Shown in pieces: positions 10,321 through 22,476 of a stretch of DNA of 64,000 nt. The position numbers and the translations under genes are program-made. Each line of letters begins with the position of its first letter. The first letter of the stretch is position 1. Source of the DNA: Krasilnikovozyma curviuscula (lineage: Eukaryota; Basidiomycota; Tremellomycetes; Cystofilobasidiales; Mrakiaceae); the NCBI GenBank assembly GCA_014825775.1, contig MVAQ01000014.1:124001-188000 (forward strand), given 5' to 3'. The notes below the pieces were generated by a model that saw only the letters and a program-made list of their open reading frames with translations, was not told the origin of the DNA and did no database searches.

Positions 10321-11944
10321 ATGACTCTAGGAATCGCTATCTTAGGTGAGGAAGCCATTGAACTCCATGACAGAGGGACACTCTCATCTGATGATCATTC
10401 TCCCTGTAAACGCATCTACCGCTCCCCTCGTCTCATATCAAAGGAGGAGGAATCTTCATTCAAACTGTAAGTATCACTGCCTTTCTATCTGTTTGAGTTC
10501 TATATATCTGACAGCTGCTGCTTCATCCATCCTGTTCTGCCTCACTATAATCGTCTCCTAGTCCCACCTTCCGGCACTCGAAAGCATCAAGGCCTCTTCT
10601 CTCAACGACATCCCTAATTTCTCTATTAAAGCTATCTGGTCACGCTCTTTACAATCCTCAGAAGAAACAGCCAAAGTAGCCACCTCCCTTGGTTTTTCTG
10701 AAGCCATCGACCTCTATGCGGATGTCGGCGAGGGCGAGAAGAAAGGTGATTTGGACCAGTTGCTCAAGCGGGAGGACGTAAAAGCTGTCATTATTGCTCT
10801 GCCAATTACGAAGCAGCCTGAAATAATCGAAAGGTGTTGGAAGGCCGGCAAACACGTCATTTCGTGAGTATTATTTACTCCCTCCTGTAACCAGTAAACC
10901 AAGAGGCAGCTCACGATAGATGTTGGCAGCGAAAAGCCGATAGGGCCTGATATCCAGTCCTCAAAGCTTCTCTTAGAAACCTACAATACCGTTTACAAAC
11001 CCAGGGGCGTCAAATGGAGAATTGCTGGTTTGTTTCGCAGTTCTTCCCTCCGTCATCGCTATCACTGATTCCAGTGTTTCTTGTCGTTCCAGAAAACTTT
11101 GAAACTCTGTCCTTATTTACTACAATACCGTCTCTGCTCTCCTCATTGGGCAAGCTCATCAGCTTCTCCTATGTTCAGGCAGGGCATATCCCCACTACGG
11201 GGCATAGATATCAACAGACCAAGTGGAGGACCGTTCCTGACTACCAAGGTGGATTCATCTGTGAGTATTGTCTCGTGATTTCACCAGCTTAATATCCGTC
11301 ATGGACAAAGACTGACTTTGTCTGGCTCTTGCTTGTAATATCTGTCACCTCAGTGGATGGAGGGTGAGCGAATGCAGCTTCAATTCAAGACCGATAACCA
11401 GCGTTACTCAATTTCTTATGTATTTTATTCTTTGTTACTCAGTGTCCATTCAGCAGCAGCCATCCTCGCCGTTCTCTCTTCCCGCTCCTCAACCACGGCG
11501 TCAGACGTCTCCATCGTCTCCTTCGTCACCTCCGTTCGCGCTCACCTACCACCGTCCGACACGGTGCACTCCATCCTGCGTACAAACTCTGGGGTTCAAG
11601 GAACGTTCGAGCTGACATTCGGCGGTCCGCAAGGTATTGGTGCGACAACGCTGTTCACGATCGTGTGCGAGGGTGGGTGGCTAGAGGTGCGGCTGATCGG
11701 GAAAACCATCACCATCGTCACGCCCTCACCCAAAAGGGGGAACGAGGTTGACAAGAAGGTTCTCGAGTTCCCGGACGAGGTCAACGGCGTCACCCCAGAA
11801 CTTGTCGATTTCCTGAAGGACTGTGATGGCATGAAGAATGACGGATATGGAAAACCGGAGGATGCACTCAGGGATTTGGCAGTTATTGAGGGGATTTTGA
11901 AAAGCGATGGGAAACTTGTGAAGGTTAGCGAGTTGCTGAAGTGA
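10321..11944 (+). CDS. Gfo/Idh/MocA-family NAD(P)-dependent oxidoreductase
   Basis: Cytosolic dehydrogenase of the Gfo/Idh/MocA superfamily, related to sugar or trans-dihydrodiol dehydrogenases; exact substrate unknown. Two tiny exons (10321-10345, 10444-10466) encode MTLGIAILGGGIFIQT, a Rossmann G-x-G-x-x motif. Exon 3 from 10562 continues SHLPALESIKASS and runs to VKAVIIALPITKQPEIIERC with KAGKHVIS. The next exon restores the signature SEKPIGPD. Later pieces are KWRIAENFETLS, VQAGHIPTTGHRYQQTKWR, TVPDYQGGFI and, after a short exon from about 11355, LDGGVHSAAILAVL of the C-terminal alpha/beta domain, ending KLVKVSELLK. All junction phases agree and the roughly 400-residue length is normal. 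The catalytic Lys of EKP and the His of GGVH are present, so the enzyme looks intact. Confidence 0.9.
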
Positions 11945-13466
11945 CCAACTATAGCAGATGGGTTGGACCCGATATGTTTACATAAGCTATCCTCCATCCA
12001 TTTTGCCATGGTTGGAATACCCTCCATTTTTCATCGTTTTTAATAAAATCATTTCCAGAATTGTGATTAGAGAAACACCAACCGGATAATGCCCCTTTAA
12101 TTCAGCGTCACAAGCCTATCATCGACAGTCGCCGTTTTTAAGTGCTTTAGGCAACTACATTAAATTGCCAAAGCCCACCGGCGCAGACAAACCTTACTTT
12201 AATTACTCCAGTTGAGCACTGCGCTTCAAGTTTGGAGGTTGTTAACATCGCTGTGAGCAGAGTGGAAATTTATCATGTTAAGAGACTAAAAATTGATCTG
12301 GGGTCTTGCGATGATAAATAAGCTGGCTTGAATCTCGCGATGATTAGGTTAGTTCAAGGAGCCTTCTTACCTTGCTACTATTCCATCTCCACGTTTCTAG
12401 TATTCAAATGCATTTTTTGTACCTATTCACCTTGACTTACAGCTCGTGATCTGTAGGCTCTACTGTCCAGAAAAAGTAAAAAATTCGAATCGCAAAGACG
12501 AAAGGCTTTGACAGACTTTAAAAGATAAGAATTCTAGCGTTTCATTTTATCATAATAACGTCAATAATTTGTGATGGAGGTTGGTTTTCTATTGAGCTAC
12601 GTCCCAACCTTTTCAAAGGGCGATTTGTAAATGTGATGACCAGGTTTGCCTGTAGTCGTCTCGCTTTTTGAAAGTTCTACTCAACTCAACTTCCCAATTT
12701 TCCTCATTTAGTCTATCAGATACATTTGACTCCCAAGAGAGGCAACCCAACTACGCCTGCGTGGAAGAAAATTTATTCTGGTGCAGACGACATGCTACCG
12801 AATGTTTGCTTTTTGCGTGAAGTACAGACCCATCTCAAGCTCTTCTCGGTACCATGTATATTGTCCGAGAATCCTAGACGAATATGATAATTGGATGCGC
12901 ATTTTCCACAGTGGTCGTTTGATGTGACCATTAGAAACGAGGTTATAAGTCACCTTCCGCAAAAGGTTTGAAGGGAGCCGAACAGCTTCCTGCACTGGTT
13001 TTCTCTTTTCTTTTCCACTTCTTGTCCTTCAAAAATCATTGAGTTTCTTTTTATATCAATCTAGATACAAACAGAAGCTACTAAGATGCGAAAGAAGCGC
13101 GTCAAAGGGCTTTTTTCAGAGCAGCGGACTGTTTACTTTTCGATTTCCCAAAAATTACCAACGCGATGATCTTTTGCCAACTTGGCCGAAATCAGTTGAG
13201 GACCCCCTCGCTGAGTATTCTATGTGTTCTATGACTTTAAAACATTCCAAACAAATCAGAAACACAAGCATCCTAGCAGTTTCCTCACCCGTTTTGGTAC
13301 TCTGCACCATTTACCAGGAAACAATACGCAGCGCAAAACTCTGGGAGAAAAGGTATAAAGAGGGGAAAATTCTTCACCATGTCATGTCTTTTTTCTTTCC
13401 CTTCACTATCTTTTCCGCTCTTCTATTCATCTTCAAGCCTTCCTAACCACCCACACCTCTTCAGCA
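11945..13466. other. 1.5-kb gene-poor interval
   Basis: The longest non-coding stretch in the window. It is AT-rich, with only short unconvincing reading frames on either strand. The last 150 nt are the TATA promoter and CT-rich leader of the WSC-like gene. I found no tRNA-like box, inverted repeat or transposon remnant by eye. Confidence 0.45.
13354..13359 (+). promoter_or_regulatory. TATA box of the WSC-like gene
   Basis: TATAAA lies 108 nt before the ATG at 13467 and is followed by a CT-rich leader, the same arrangement as at the secreted protein gene at 2911. Confidence 0.5.
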
Positions 13467-14641
13467 ATGCTTTCCCTCAACTCTTACAGTGTTTGCTTTA
13501 CACTAGTAGCACTCTTCTTTTCTCAGATAGCTGAAGCAATCACAGCTTCTACTGCAACAAACTCTCAATCTACATACCAGGTTAGTACCATCTCTTATAC
13601 TTTGAACTCGTTGCTTGCTTGCTCAGTGCGGCATTTTTCTTTGGCATCCGTCATCTATGTTTGAACAGTTGCAAGGATGTTACAACTCAGGTTCAATAAC
13701 AGCCCTAAACAGCTATGCCTTCTATGGAATGGATACTCGAGCGCTATGTTCACAGAACTGTCTTAATGCTGGCGGACCTGGTTTAACATTTAAATACGCT
13801 TACTTTAGTGTACAAGCTGCGTGTCAGTCCTACTTCTTATTCTTCTCTTCTCAAACCTCATTATCATTTACTGATGAGAAACTACGCTTCTGAATACACG
13901 CCAGACCCAACTGCAAACTGCTGGTGCTCTGACAGTGACATGACACCAGCAATCGGCCAAGTCACCGAATGTACTTCTGAGCTCGACTATTCCGTGAGTC
14001 ACTGTCTTTCACCAGACCTTATTAAACCATTATCTAACAATACTTATCTTCATATTGCAAGATTGTTGTGTATTCCGCCTACCAGCGTCAAACCGCTTCT
14101 GATGGCTCTGCTTACAGTTGTTCCTCCTCCTTCACCGGAGGCAGTACTGTTTCTCAGGGCTCTGGTTTCACACCAACAACTTGCTTCGGTGAGAACGCTC
14201 TTCTCTCCTTCTGGTCCCTCTGTTTTTCGGTGTTTTTTTTTTGGTACTGACTCTTCAGCAAATCTCGTCCAGATACTTGCTCAACTACCAGCAACCGGGA
14301 CGCGCTGTTCTACCCTGAAGACGGAACGTGCGACTGTGCTAGCGACGGTACAATTTCTGGCACTACAGACTGCTCTTCCACCACAGGCTTTGTAGTAAGC
14401 ATAAAAATGTAAAACGTGATGTGAGCAACTCAACGAGCTGACTTGCATCTCTTGTCTTGTGTGACAGTACTATTCCCGTTCCACCATCGCTACTGCCTCC
14501 CAGCTCTCCAAAAGAAAAGTTAGGAAGGATACTCCTCAATCTCGTGCTATTGCTGCACGACAAGTTAAGGTTGTGAGGAATGCAAAAGGTGGGGCAGCTT
14601 GGCTGCAGACGAGAGGAAGATTTGGACCGAAGATGCTGTAA
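13467..14641 (+). CDS. Secreted Cys-rich protein with WSC-like domain
   Basis: Extracellular or wall-associated protein. Exon 1 encodes a signal peptide (MLSLNSYSVCFTLVALFF, then SQIAEAITAS). Exon 2 from about 13670 reads LQGCYNSGSITALNSYAFYG with ALCSQNCLNAGG, resembling a WSC carbohydrate-binding domain, continued by ANCWCSDSDM after an intron. The exact donor of that intron is ambiguous (13809 or 13823). Further exons give SAYQRQTASDGSAYSCSSSF and GFTPTTC, then DTCSTTSNRDALFYPEDGTC with CDCASDGTISGTTDCSSTTG. The last exon encodes a very basic tail (SQLSKRKVRKDTPQSR, then RQVKVVRNAKGG) ending at 14641. A dibasic site in front of the tail could be cleaved by a Kex2-like protease. There is no transmembrane helix or GPI signal. 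The role is unknown; wall sensing or glycan binding is inferred from the WSC resemblance only. Confidence 0.72.
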
Positions 14642-15216
14642 CGCAAAAAAATAAGACGAAAAATCCCAAAATCTTTCTGAAGATTGAAGATTGAGGTAGA
14701 TTAGATTGTATATTAGTAGAACAATGCTCCTACGTGATAAATGTTCTGTGAACAGTTGACAATAAGAGCTTTCGTTTTTGCGCATATCATTGTTTTTGTT
14801 TTCTTTCAGTCAGCTCGACCGAAGCTCCGATGAGAAAGTTCTGCTAGCCGTTCCGACATCCCATCAATAAGAAGACGGTAGACGTAAAGCTGAATCTTGA
14901 GGAGAAGGAAGAGAATGAAAGAGTGCTGTGTACCTTAGGGTAGCGATGCGCTGGAGGTCCTTGTTCGAGCGAGGCTCTGCTGGAAGTTTGTAGGCAGCCT
15001 CAATTAAAACCTTTTGAAACCCAGTGATTCCTCTTGATTATGAAGATTTCGATAATTCCTTTTCCTTGACCACTCAAAGAAGAACCATTTGTGTGGGTGA
15101 AAGGGAGAATTTGGCTTTGAAAGCAGGTAACTATGCTTTTAAGCGGTTTGAAGCTCCCAAGGCAATCATTGCTGACATTCAATCCTTCGGAGTAGGGACA
15201 GTTGATAATCTTAATG
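14642..15216. other. Intergenic
   Basis: 3' region of the WSC-like gene and promoter of the F-box-like gene. A frame at 15024-15224 is probably chance. Nothing else is supported. Confidence 0.4.
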
Positions 15217-16605
15217 ATGTCTGAAAATTCACTCGTTGCTTCAGTTACTCCTAGATCTTCCTTCGGCAGTACAGGTGAGTTTTTATTTACAGTCTAGATT
15301 TCTGAGATCACCTCTTAGCAGCCATGATGCTTTTTTTTAAGAACCCTTCCAACGTAACTTCCCACCTGAAATTCTCCTTCACATCCTTTCATTCGCAATA
15401 ACTCCATCAACGCGATCTGGTCTGAGCATTCTCCTCACTTGCCATCTGTTCTACAGAGAAGGCTACAAATACCTTCAGAGGAATGTTGTAATCAAGTCTA
15501 TGAAAGGTCTCATGTCAATTTTGAAGGATGGGTCGTGGGATAGCGGGTGCCGAGGTGGCCCTTGCCCTGGGAAAAAGTTGATTGAACTCGAGCGCGGATC
15601 CACTCACAGCTCTAAATTCAACTCGGTACGTACAATCAGGCAACTGTAAACCTTTAAATTCAATGTGATTATGCTAACCAAAGCCACCGTCAATTGGTCT
15701 GCTCTTTCATTTTCGCCTCACGCCCCTAACAGGTTGAGCTCATCACCTTCGCCCCAGACTTCGAGACAGACTTCCAGAATCACTTTAAAAAACATCTCGA
15801 GAGTAGACGAGGGCTTTCAGTTGATACCTGTTGCTATTGGAAGAGTGCCCGGACCATCAAGAAGTTGTCTCTGGAGGTAGACAATGACGGCACTTTTGCT
15901 TTCCCAAACCTCACCTTAGTCACCATAGACAGGATTCAAAAAACAAGAGATTCTGCATCGTTTGGATCCACAGTTTTGGACATGTTCTTCGACAGGTTGT
16001 GTGGGCAGCTTCCCAAAGATGGTGAGTATTGTCGCACTGTCGCGGCTGATTCCATGTTTCAAGTCATCCACTGACTGGGGATTTTTATTTTATTTTATTT
16101 TTCCATTTCCAGTCATGAACACAATAGAATCTGTTCCTTGCTTAATTCCCTCAGGGCAGCAATCTTGGCTAGAGACAGATTGGTCGCTCTTCTACCCCGG
16201 GACCTTCATGGTGTTGGGTTTGGCGGTATTTTTGACTGCACACAAGCTGTATATTCTTTAATTCAGATTCACATGGTTCTGAGAACAGCTCCTACTGAGA
16301 ATTTGGCAAGCTTGCTGCTCGAAGAAAAAATGGTGTTTGTTTTTATCAGCCGCCATCTTTACCGAATGCTCGCCGGCAACCCTGCCAGGAACCTGACGAT
16401 GCCCTTCTCGCTCAAAAATACAGTGATTGATTGCCTGAACCCGTTTCCCCCCAATCGACTGTCACCCAATCATACCGACGGGAAACACGCATCCTGTTGT
16501 ACGGCGGTGTCATACCGTAAGATCCCTCGTATCAACTCCAGCTGGCGCTCGGGGCTTGTGAATCACCCTCCAGAAGGTGGAAAAACGCGAGCTAGCGTGT
16601 ACTGA
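15217..16605 (+). CDS. F-box-like protein, paralogue of the gene at 21338-22476
   Basis: Probable substrate adaptor of an SCF ubiquitin ligase. Exon 1 encodes MSENSLVASVTPRSSFGST. Exon 2 gives the F-box-like core NFPPEILLHILSFAITPSTR and ILLTCHLFYREGYKYLQRNV, then VVIKSMKGLMSIL. Exon 3 from 15732 has ELITFAPDFETDFQ and SLEVDNDGTFAFPNLTLVTI, a pattern seen in leucine-rich-like C-terminal regions of fungal F-box proteins. The next junction is a choice: GTGAGT after 16021 gives a quick stop, whereas a GTATTG donor 4 nt later keeps a much more convincing frame (RICSLLNSLRAAILARDRLV, then ALLPRD). I prefer the latter. The C-terminus beyond about 16330 is less protein-like and may hide another intron. 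Confidence 0.65.
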
Positions 16606-17152
16606 AGTTTGGCACCTTAAATTGGAGAGTGGGTATTTAAAAGGTAACATTTTTGGCTTGCTTCTTCTACTCTATGTAGGCTGACTGCTTTCCTCTCTTG
16701 CCGTAGCTGCAAAGAAAGGCCGGGTTGGTTCTCTAGCTTCCTTAAATCTTTCCAACAGGTTCGTTCACCATGATCACACTCAGAATATCCATTTTTATTA
16801 TGTCAGATAGATTTGGAAGGAGCAGGGAGGGTATAGTAGGCTGGAGTAAAATGGGAAGAAACAGGTCAGCTGCATTGGTGGGAACAGCGAATGAAGCATG
16901 AGCTTCGCTTGTTTGGGAGTTAGGAACCCATTCGACTACCCCTCAGCTCCTTGGGACATTCTGTTCAGCATTTATTTGTGAAAATGTAGGATTAGAACGT
17001 TCAAATGAACTGAACCTGACTTTGTGACTGTTGTTCTTTCAAACCTCTAGTTCTTTCTTCCGGCTCGCACAGTCAGCTTCACTGTAGCATTTCTACTTCT
17101 CCAAATCCTCACAGTTCACATTCATTCATTAATTATCGACTCCAGCAACAGT
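16606..17152. other. Intergenic, promoter of the Zn2Cys6 factor
   Basis: Untranslated leader and promoter upstream of 17153. Several short pyrimidine tracts but no TATA box that I trust, and no coding signal. Confidence 0.4.
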
Positions 17153-20100
17153 ATGAACCAACATCCACAGCGGTCCTCGTCCGGTAGCTCCTCCTCTGCT
17201 TACCCGTACCCATTACCTAGCAACACCTCATTCTCGGGCTTCCATCCACCACCGAACATATCTCCACCTACCAACAACTACCGGCCCAGCTCCAGCTTGG
17301 GTGCAAATGGCGGCAGCAGTAGTGCGGATCGCGAGTCGAAGCGGGCGCGGTTGGAGGAGAGCAATGAAAGCTGGAGTAAAGAGGAGGATACGAGTGGTGA
17401 CGTTGGTATGATCACAAATGTCAACAGCACGACTGGAGGTATTGGGAGTAGTAGCAAAGGTGCGTCTGGCGCTGGTGGAGACAAGGATAAAGGAGCGAAA
17501 AACAGGACGAGCAGAGCTTGTTGTGAGTGGCCCCTTCTCTACCAGGAGTGATCTTGATCCTTATGACAGACATTCGTGACTAATTGGTTACTGTCGCTTT
17601 TGCAACCTGACTCATCAGTAAATTGTCGGCGGCAAAAGATGAAGTTAGTACCCTTCAGTGCTTGAAGGCTCTTTTGTGTCGCTAGAATGGAACTGATCGA
17701 GTCTTTCGGTAAATGTAGATGTGAAGGTGGTGATGACCCTCCCTGTGTTCGGTGTAAGGCGAGTGGTGTGGAGTGTATGTTTAGGCCAAGGGCTAACGCT
17801 GCCGTGTTAGGTGAGTACTTTTCATATTTTGTAATGAGGGTAGGTTTTGACGTTGAATCCTTTGCTCAGTGGATGATGTGCAATGGTAAGAGCTTCTGTG
17901 TCCTTATTTTGATTCTCACTCTGACGACGTCTTTTTCTCGTTAGGCAAGAGACCGTCGAGCGACGATTACAAAATCTTGAGTCTGACTACAAACGGTTCC
18001 GGTTTGAGCAACAGCAATATTTCGATGAGCAACAGCAGCAAATCCAACAGCAGATCCAACAACAAGTAGCAGCGTCAACATCAGCATCCTTTCCGCCCCA
18101 GCCCACTCCTCAGCCCCATCCTTTGCACCATCGATCTTCATTCTCAACACTTCAGAATGCAAATCCGATATCAAGTGAAAACCCCCTCAACAGGATAGTC
18201 AACAACAATGCCATCGCGATGAACATGCACCTTCCCTCAAACGCTTACTCTCCCACCAGCACCAACTTCAATAGCAACATGGACGCCATCACGTCCAACA
18301 TTCGATCAATAGCATCTTCCACGCCAAACTCTTCAGATCCAACGTCATCCTTCTCACCGCTCAATGTGCTTTCCTCGGCCTCTGGGATGGCTCAAATTGC
18401 GACGACGCCAGACGTTCACACGGGTGCACCCACACTGCCGAGCAATCATCCTGTTCCTGAGGCGGTAAGGATTCTGGCGGAGAGATTGAGTGTGACTTTG
18501 AATAAGTTGAGAGATGAATTTGTTGTGGGTGGTGCTCAGACAGTTGATATGAGCAGCTTGACCGTTGTAGGCGTTTTAGAACTGTGGATGTTGTAAGTCA
18601 GCTTCTGAACCGAGCTTCTATAAGCTACGCAGGCGACGTTCTAATATTTATGACGCTTTTCGAAGCTTCCACGAAAAACAATTGCCTCTTCTCTATGGAT
18701 ACACCCTCCCAACCTCATCTCGTCCCTCCCCTCTCCTCCTGAGCGCCATCCTCACCGCAGCATCCTTCGCACACCCCGCTCCTCATCTTCAAGCACTCAA
18801 CCCTAAGTGTCAGCACCTTCTTGAACTGTGCATTACCCAAGTTGCCCTTCGAGGACTACGGCCGACTGCCTCTTCCTCTTCCAGCACCGCAAGTGACAGT
18901 GGGGAGCTAAATGATATCGTCGGACTCTGCGTAGCCATCACTTGGTTTAATGGGAGTGCATCCGGTGAAGGAGGGAGCATGCTAGTTTCAATGGCGTGGC
19001 GTTTGGTGCTCGACCGAGTTGCTGGGTTAGGGAGTAGCGAAGATACGAAGAGCATATTCGGACTTCTGCAGGTAAGTGATACAGTTCTCATACATCAGGT
19101 TAATGCGTTACAGAATGCTTAGAATGCTTCGCTGATTGAACTTTGGTATGCGTTGGTGTAGCTTTCGGAGCTCGCCTGTGCTAGTCAACGCCTATCACAG
19201 CCTCTCATCTCGCTCTCTGCACCTTCCTCCCTCACTTCAAAATTCCGGACGAACAACTCAGCAACTTCGTCTTCGCCATCTTCTCCATCTAACATATTCT
19301 CTGCACTGTTAGGTCTTCACAATATCATTCATGTGGTGACGTGTGCGTTTGGAGATCGGCTTCTGCCCAGCATCGCTAGCCAACTGGGTGTTACTTCCAG
19401 TGAACAGCTGAATGATACAATGAGCGATCAGTTGGGATATTCAGACCTGGAGCTTCTTAAGAGGAGTAAAAACGATTTGGATGATTGGGCAAAAAAGTGG
19501 ATAGCTGTCGTATCAAGTTAGTCAATTTTTTCGAACTGTGATCCGCATTGAACTCATTTTCTTCCCGTTGCGGCTCTTCCTCAGATACTGCTCAGAACCC
19601 TGCAAACTCGAAATCTTTCAATCTCAACTATCTCGTGCTACATTATCATTGTGCTCGTCTCATGGTCTTCTCAGTCCACCCCACTATCCCATCAGGCTCA
19701 CCGTCTGAAGAGAGCGATGGGCTGATTGCATCGAGAGCAATCCTTCAAGTCATTGCGACAGAGGACGACTTGAAGGATATTCTGTCATGTCTTCCGAGCT
19801 ATCTGGTCATGAATATAGCCTTCAGTTGTTCAATGGTGTTGGACATGGACGGGAGAGGCAACGCGTCCGGTGATGGTAGTTAACATTTTTTCGTTTCACA
19901 AATTGTCGCCGTGCTCCCAGGACTAACATACCACACTGTTTTTTTTTTTTTTAATTTCAAGATCTTCTTCTGGTAGAGTCAACGTTCGAGAAGCTCTCTC
20001 ACCCCACATCATCCGCCTTGACTAGCACTTTAGTTGAATATCTTCAACGGAAGATCACCACCTCCAAAACATCACCAATGATATCTACTTCACCATCCCA

Positions 20101-20611
20101 GTACCAGCAGCAATCTTCCTCCAGCAATCGGCTGAGCTCGGGTAGCATGCAACAGGATCAAACTTCAACCATGCTCTCGCACGACTTTTCAGCCTTCTCA
20201 CCTTTTACTCCAAGCGGATCCCACTTATCACTGCTACCTGCGTCGGTCCCAAGTCCGGCGCTTCCATTCGACTTGCCGAGTATGCAAAGCTCTGGAACTC
20301 CTCAAAACTCTATGGGCGGAGGAGGAGGCAGAGGGGATGAGTTCTCCCCAAATGGCATGACTGGAAGTTTCGGAGACACAGAGACCACCTTCCCTCTGTT
20401 CTTGCATGCCCCCGTGAGTTTTTTTGTTTTAATCAAAAGGTTCTTGTAAATGAGCACTGAACTCATTTCGTTGTGTTTCCGTTAGCCCAACTTCCCGCCT
20501 GGAATCCCAAATGGAGCCGCTGGAACTGCCTCTTTCTTGGCTCCAAGTCCCAGCGACCACCACGATGGCCAGAGTTGGCCGCCCAGCTTCTTATCTTTCT
20601 TGCATCAGTAA
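17153..20611 (+). CDS. Zn(II)2Cys6 fungal transcription factor
   Basis: Nuclear DNA-binding regulator. After a Ser/Pro/Gly-rich N-terminus and a basic stretch (KDKGAKNRTSRAC) the binuclear zinc cluster is built from three exons: AC, then LNCRRQKMK, then CEGGDDPPCVRCKASGVECM. The spacing C-x2-C-x6-C-x7-C-x2-C-x6-C is canonical. A 16-nt micro-exon (17870-17885) joins LVDDVQW to QETVERRLQNLESDYKRFRF, a coiled-coil linker followed by a Gln-rich run. The middle region (ELWML, FHEKQLPLLYGYTLPTSS, LLLSAILTAASFAHP, LCVAITWFNGSASGEGG, LNYLVLHYHCARLMVF) is the fungal-specific transcription factor homology domain. The C-terminus is Ser/Gly/Pro-rich and ends FLSFLHQ. Eight or more introns, all phase-consistent where checked. 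Target genes cannot be inferred. Confidence 0.88.
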
Positions 20612-21337
20612 ATAGAATCTTGAGTCATGTCATTCCGTTGTACAGAACTAGTTCATTGAATATGCAGCAAGTCCTGTCTGCTTTCTTCAAACATGAAACA
20701 AACAAGACCCAATATTTTCGCTTACTTAAAGAATGAGTGTTTTTGGACTAGAGGTTGATCCACGCCATGTGTTCCTTTAACGGACTGACTTACGGCTGCT
20801 CTGATTCATCGCTTGTCACAGCTGGTGAGGTGCTTGCTCTTGAGACAGCTCCACCTTTGCTAAATTACTTTCTCTTTTCATGAAATTACTGCCAAACAAC
20901 GGAAACTTTAAATTTTTAAGTAGCTTTTGGTATGTAAATAGACGGAATATTCAGCGATGTTGGCCCGAACTGGACCAGGTGGAGGTAATACCTACATACA
21001 GAAGTAAAGGACATATTAATACATTCATTCACTAAATTATAATATATATGGCAACATATGAATTCAAATAGATCCTGGAAATTCAATCAATGCCGCATGC
21101 AGGGCTTTGACTACCATTCCACCTAGGATTATAATCAGCCATTTAAAGGCGGAGGCGATCCGTCATAACATCTTTGAAGAACAGCAGAGATAACCGCCAA
21201 TAAGTACAGGATCACTATAAGCCATTTCTGGATCGTTTCGCCTCGCCCAGCCAAAGCGTCGCGTTGGCGCATCTCTAGCGAAGAGGTTGAGTGCGGCGGG
21301 AAGTAAAGAACCGAGGTCAGTTGTTTCTGAGTACCAC
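20612..21337. other. Intergenic, convergent 3' ends
   Basis: AT-rich region between the transcription factor and the minus-strand F-box-like gene. A minus frame at 21135-21464 overlaps the end of the latter and is most likely chance. Confidence 0.4.
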
Positions 21338-22476
21338 CTAATAATATGATAGCCTGTAATCCATACCACATAATGCGCTGAGTGGGGCGTGAATCTTCTC
21401 GATTCTCAGCAGCGACACTGCTCGTGACTCTGGGTGGTATTCTTTGAGCTTCATCACCGCACACGCTTCGATCTCGAGATGGTCATCGATCTGATTAAGA
21501 CTGGATAGCCTGCTAGAAGATGAGCCAGCAAAAGAGTTGGAGTTCTCTAATAGGACTATTTCTCCGAGATCAGGGAAGACGATGTCGATGCGAGCAAAGG
21601 TGCGCCAGAGACCATCCAGCGTTTCTGAATCCCACCACGTCCGAGGGTTGTCGATCGTGATGTGGGTGAGTGTTCGCACGGATAACGGGTGTATGTAAGA
21701 CGCTAAAGAGTCGAGGTCGCTAATAGTATCGAAGTGGATCCGTGTCGTGTTGGAGAAGTTGGTAGGGTAGACGAGGTAGGGTGAGAAATGGTTCCACGTG
21801 TTGACAGAGATGGAGCTGAAGAGAGAAGTAAGAAAGCTTGAAGAACACCGCAAAATTTCGAGCGATGATTCTTGGTCAAAGGGGAGGGACACTTTGTTTA
21901 GTGATGGTAAATGGACTTGGTTTCGACGATCTGTTAGTTGATGCACCAGAGTGAAATGTAATGTTGGCCTAGAAGGTTGCCCATTCAACGACACAGAACG
22001 ATTATATCGCTTGTGGTAGTCCATTGCCCATTCAATCGACAAGTTGAAAGTGCGAACCTGAGTAGCAATGTCAGACCACGCGGGGCGTGGAAAGGTTCAA
22101 CTGCACCTACTTGTGAATGGTCCGTCCTTGGAGAGCTCTTCTTATTCAGAACTATGGATATAGTATCACCGTTGTAAAGCTCATGACAACCGAAAAAGCT
22201 GAAGAACCCCTTCATCGACCGCAGTTGCACCTCCATCGACAAAAGGTGGTGTCCAAGCTCATAGAACTGTTTGGAGACCAATATGATTCGGACACCAGAT
22301 TTAGAGGAAGGTTCAATGCCGTATTTGAGGATTTCGATGATGATTTCAGTTGGTAGTATAATTTCTGGAGGTGACACGGGTAAGGACTTCATAAATAAGA
22401 GCCCCTCCGAAGGAGAGCTTTGCAGACCTAAGATGCCCTTGGGCAGAAATACTAACTCTTTGAGCTCCATAACCAC
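21338..22476 (-). CDS. F-box-like protein, paralogue of the gene at 15217-16605
   Basis: Second member of the local F-box-like pair. Exon 1 starts at ATG 22476 and carries ILPTEIIIEILKYGIEPSSK, GVRIILVSKQFYELGHHLLS and VQLRSMKGFFSFF, closely parallel to the first gene, including the shared S-M-K-G motif. A 50-60 nt intron with donor GTAGGT follows HSQ. Exon 2 begins VRTFNLSIEWAMDYHKRYN and continues with VHLPSLNKVSLPFDQESSLE and HITIDNPRTWWDSETLDGLW to the stop at 21338. The rest may fold as a leucine-rich-like domain. The remaining ~20 residues (LSALCGMDYRLSYY) could be intron read-through if a further 3' exon exists. A ubiquitin-ligase adaptor role is inferred from the F-box-like core. Confidence 0.65.

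Noticed and set aside
13039..13446. 135-residue plus frame upstream of the WSC-like gene
   Set aside because: It covers the TATA box and leader of the next gene; composition is not protein-like.
16021..16261. F-box gene ending early at 16261 using the GTGAGT donor at 16022
   Set aside because: That frame gives an unconvincing hydrophobic end, while a donor 4 nt downstream keeps a long Leu/Arg-rich frame typical of such proteins; only transcript data can settle it.
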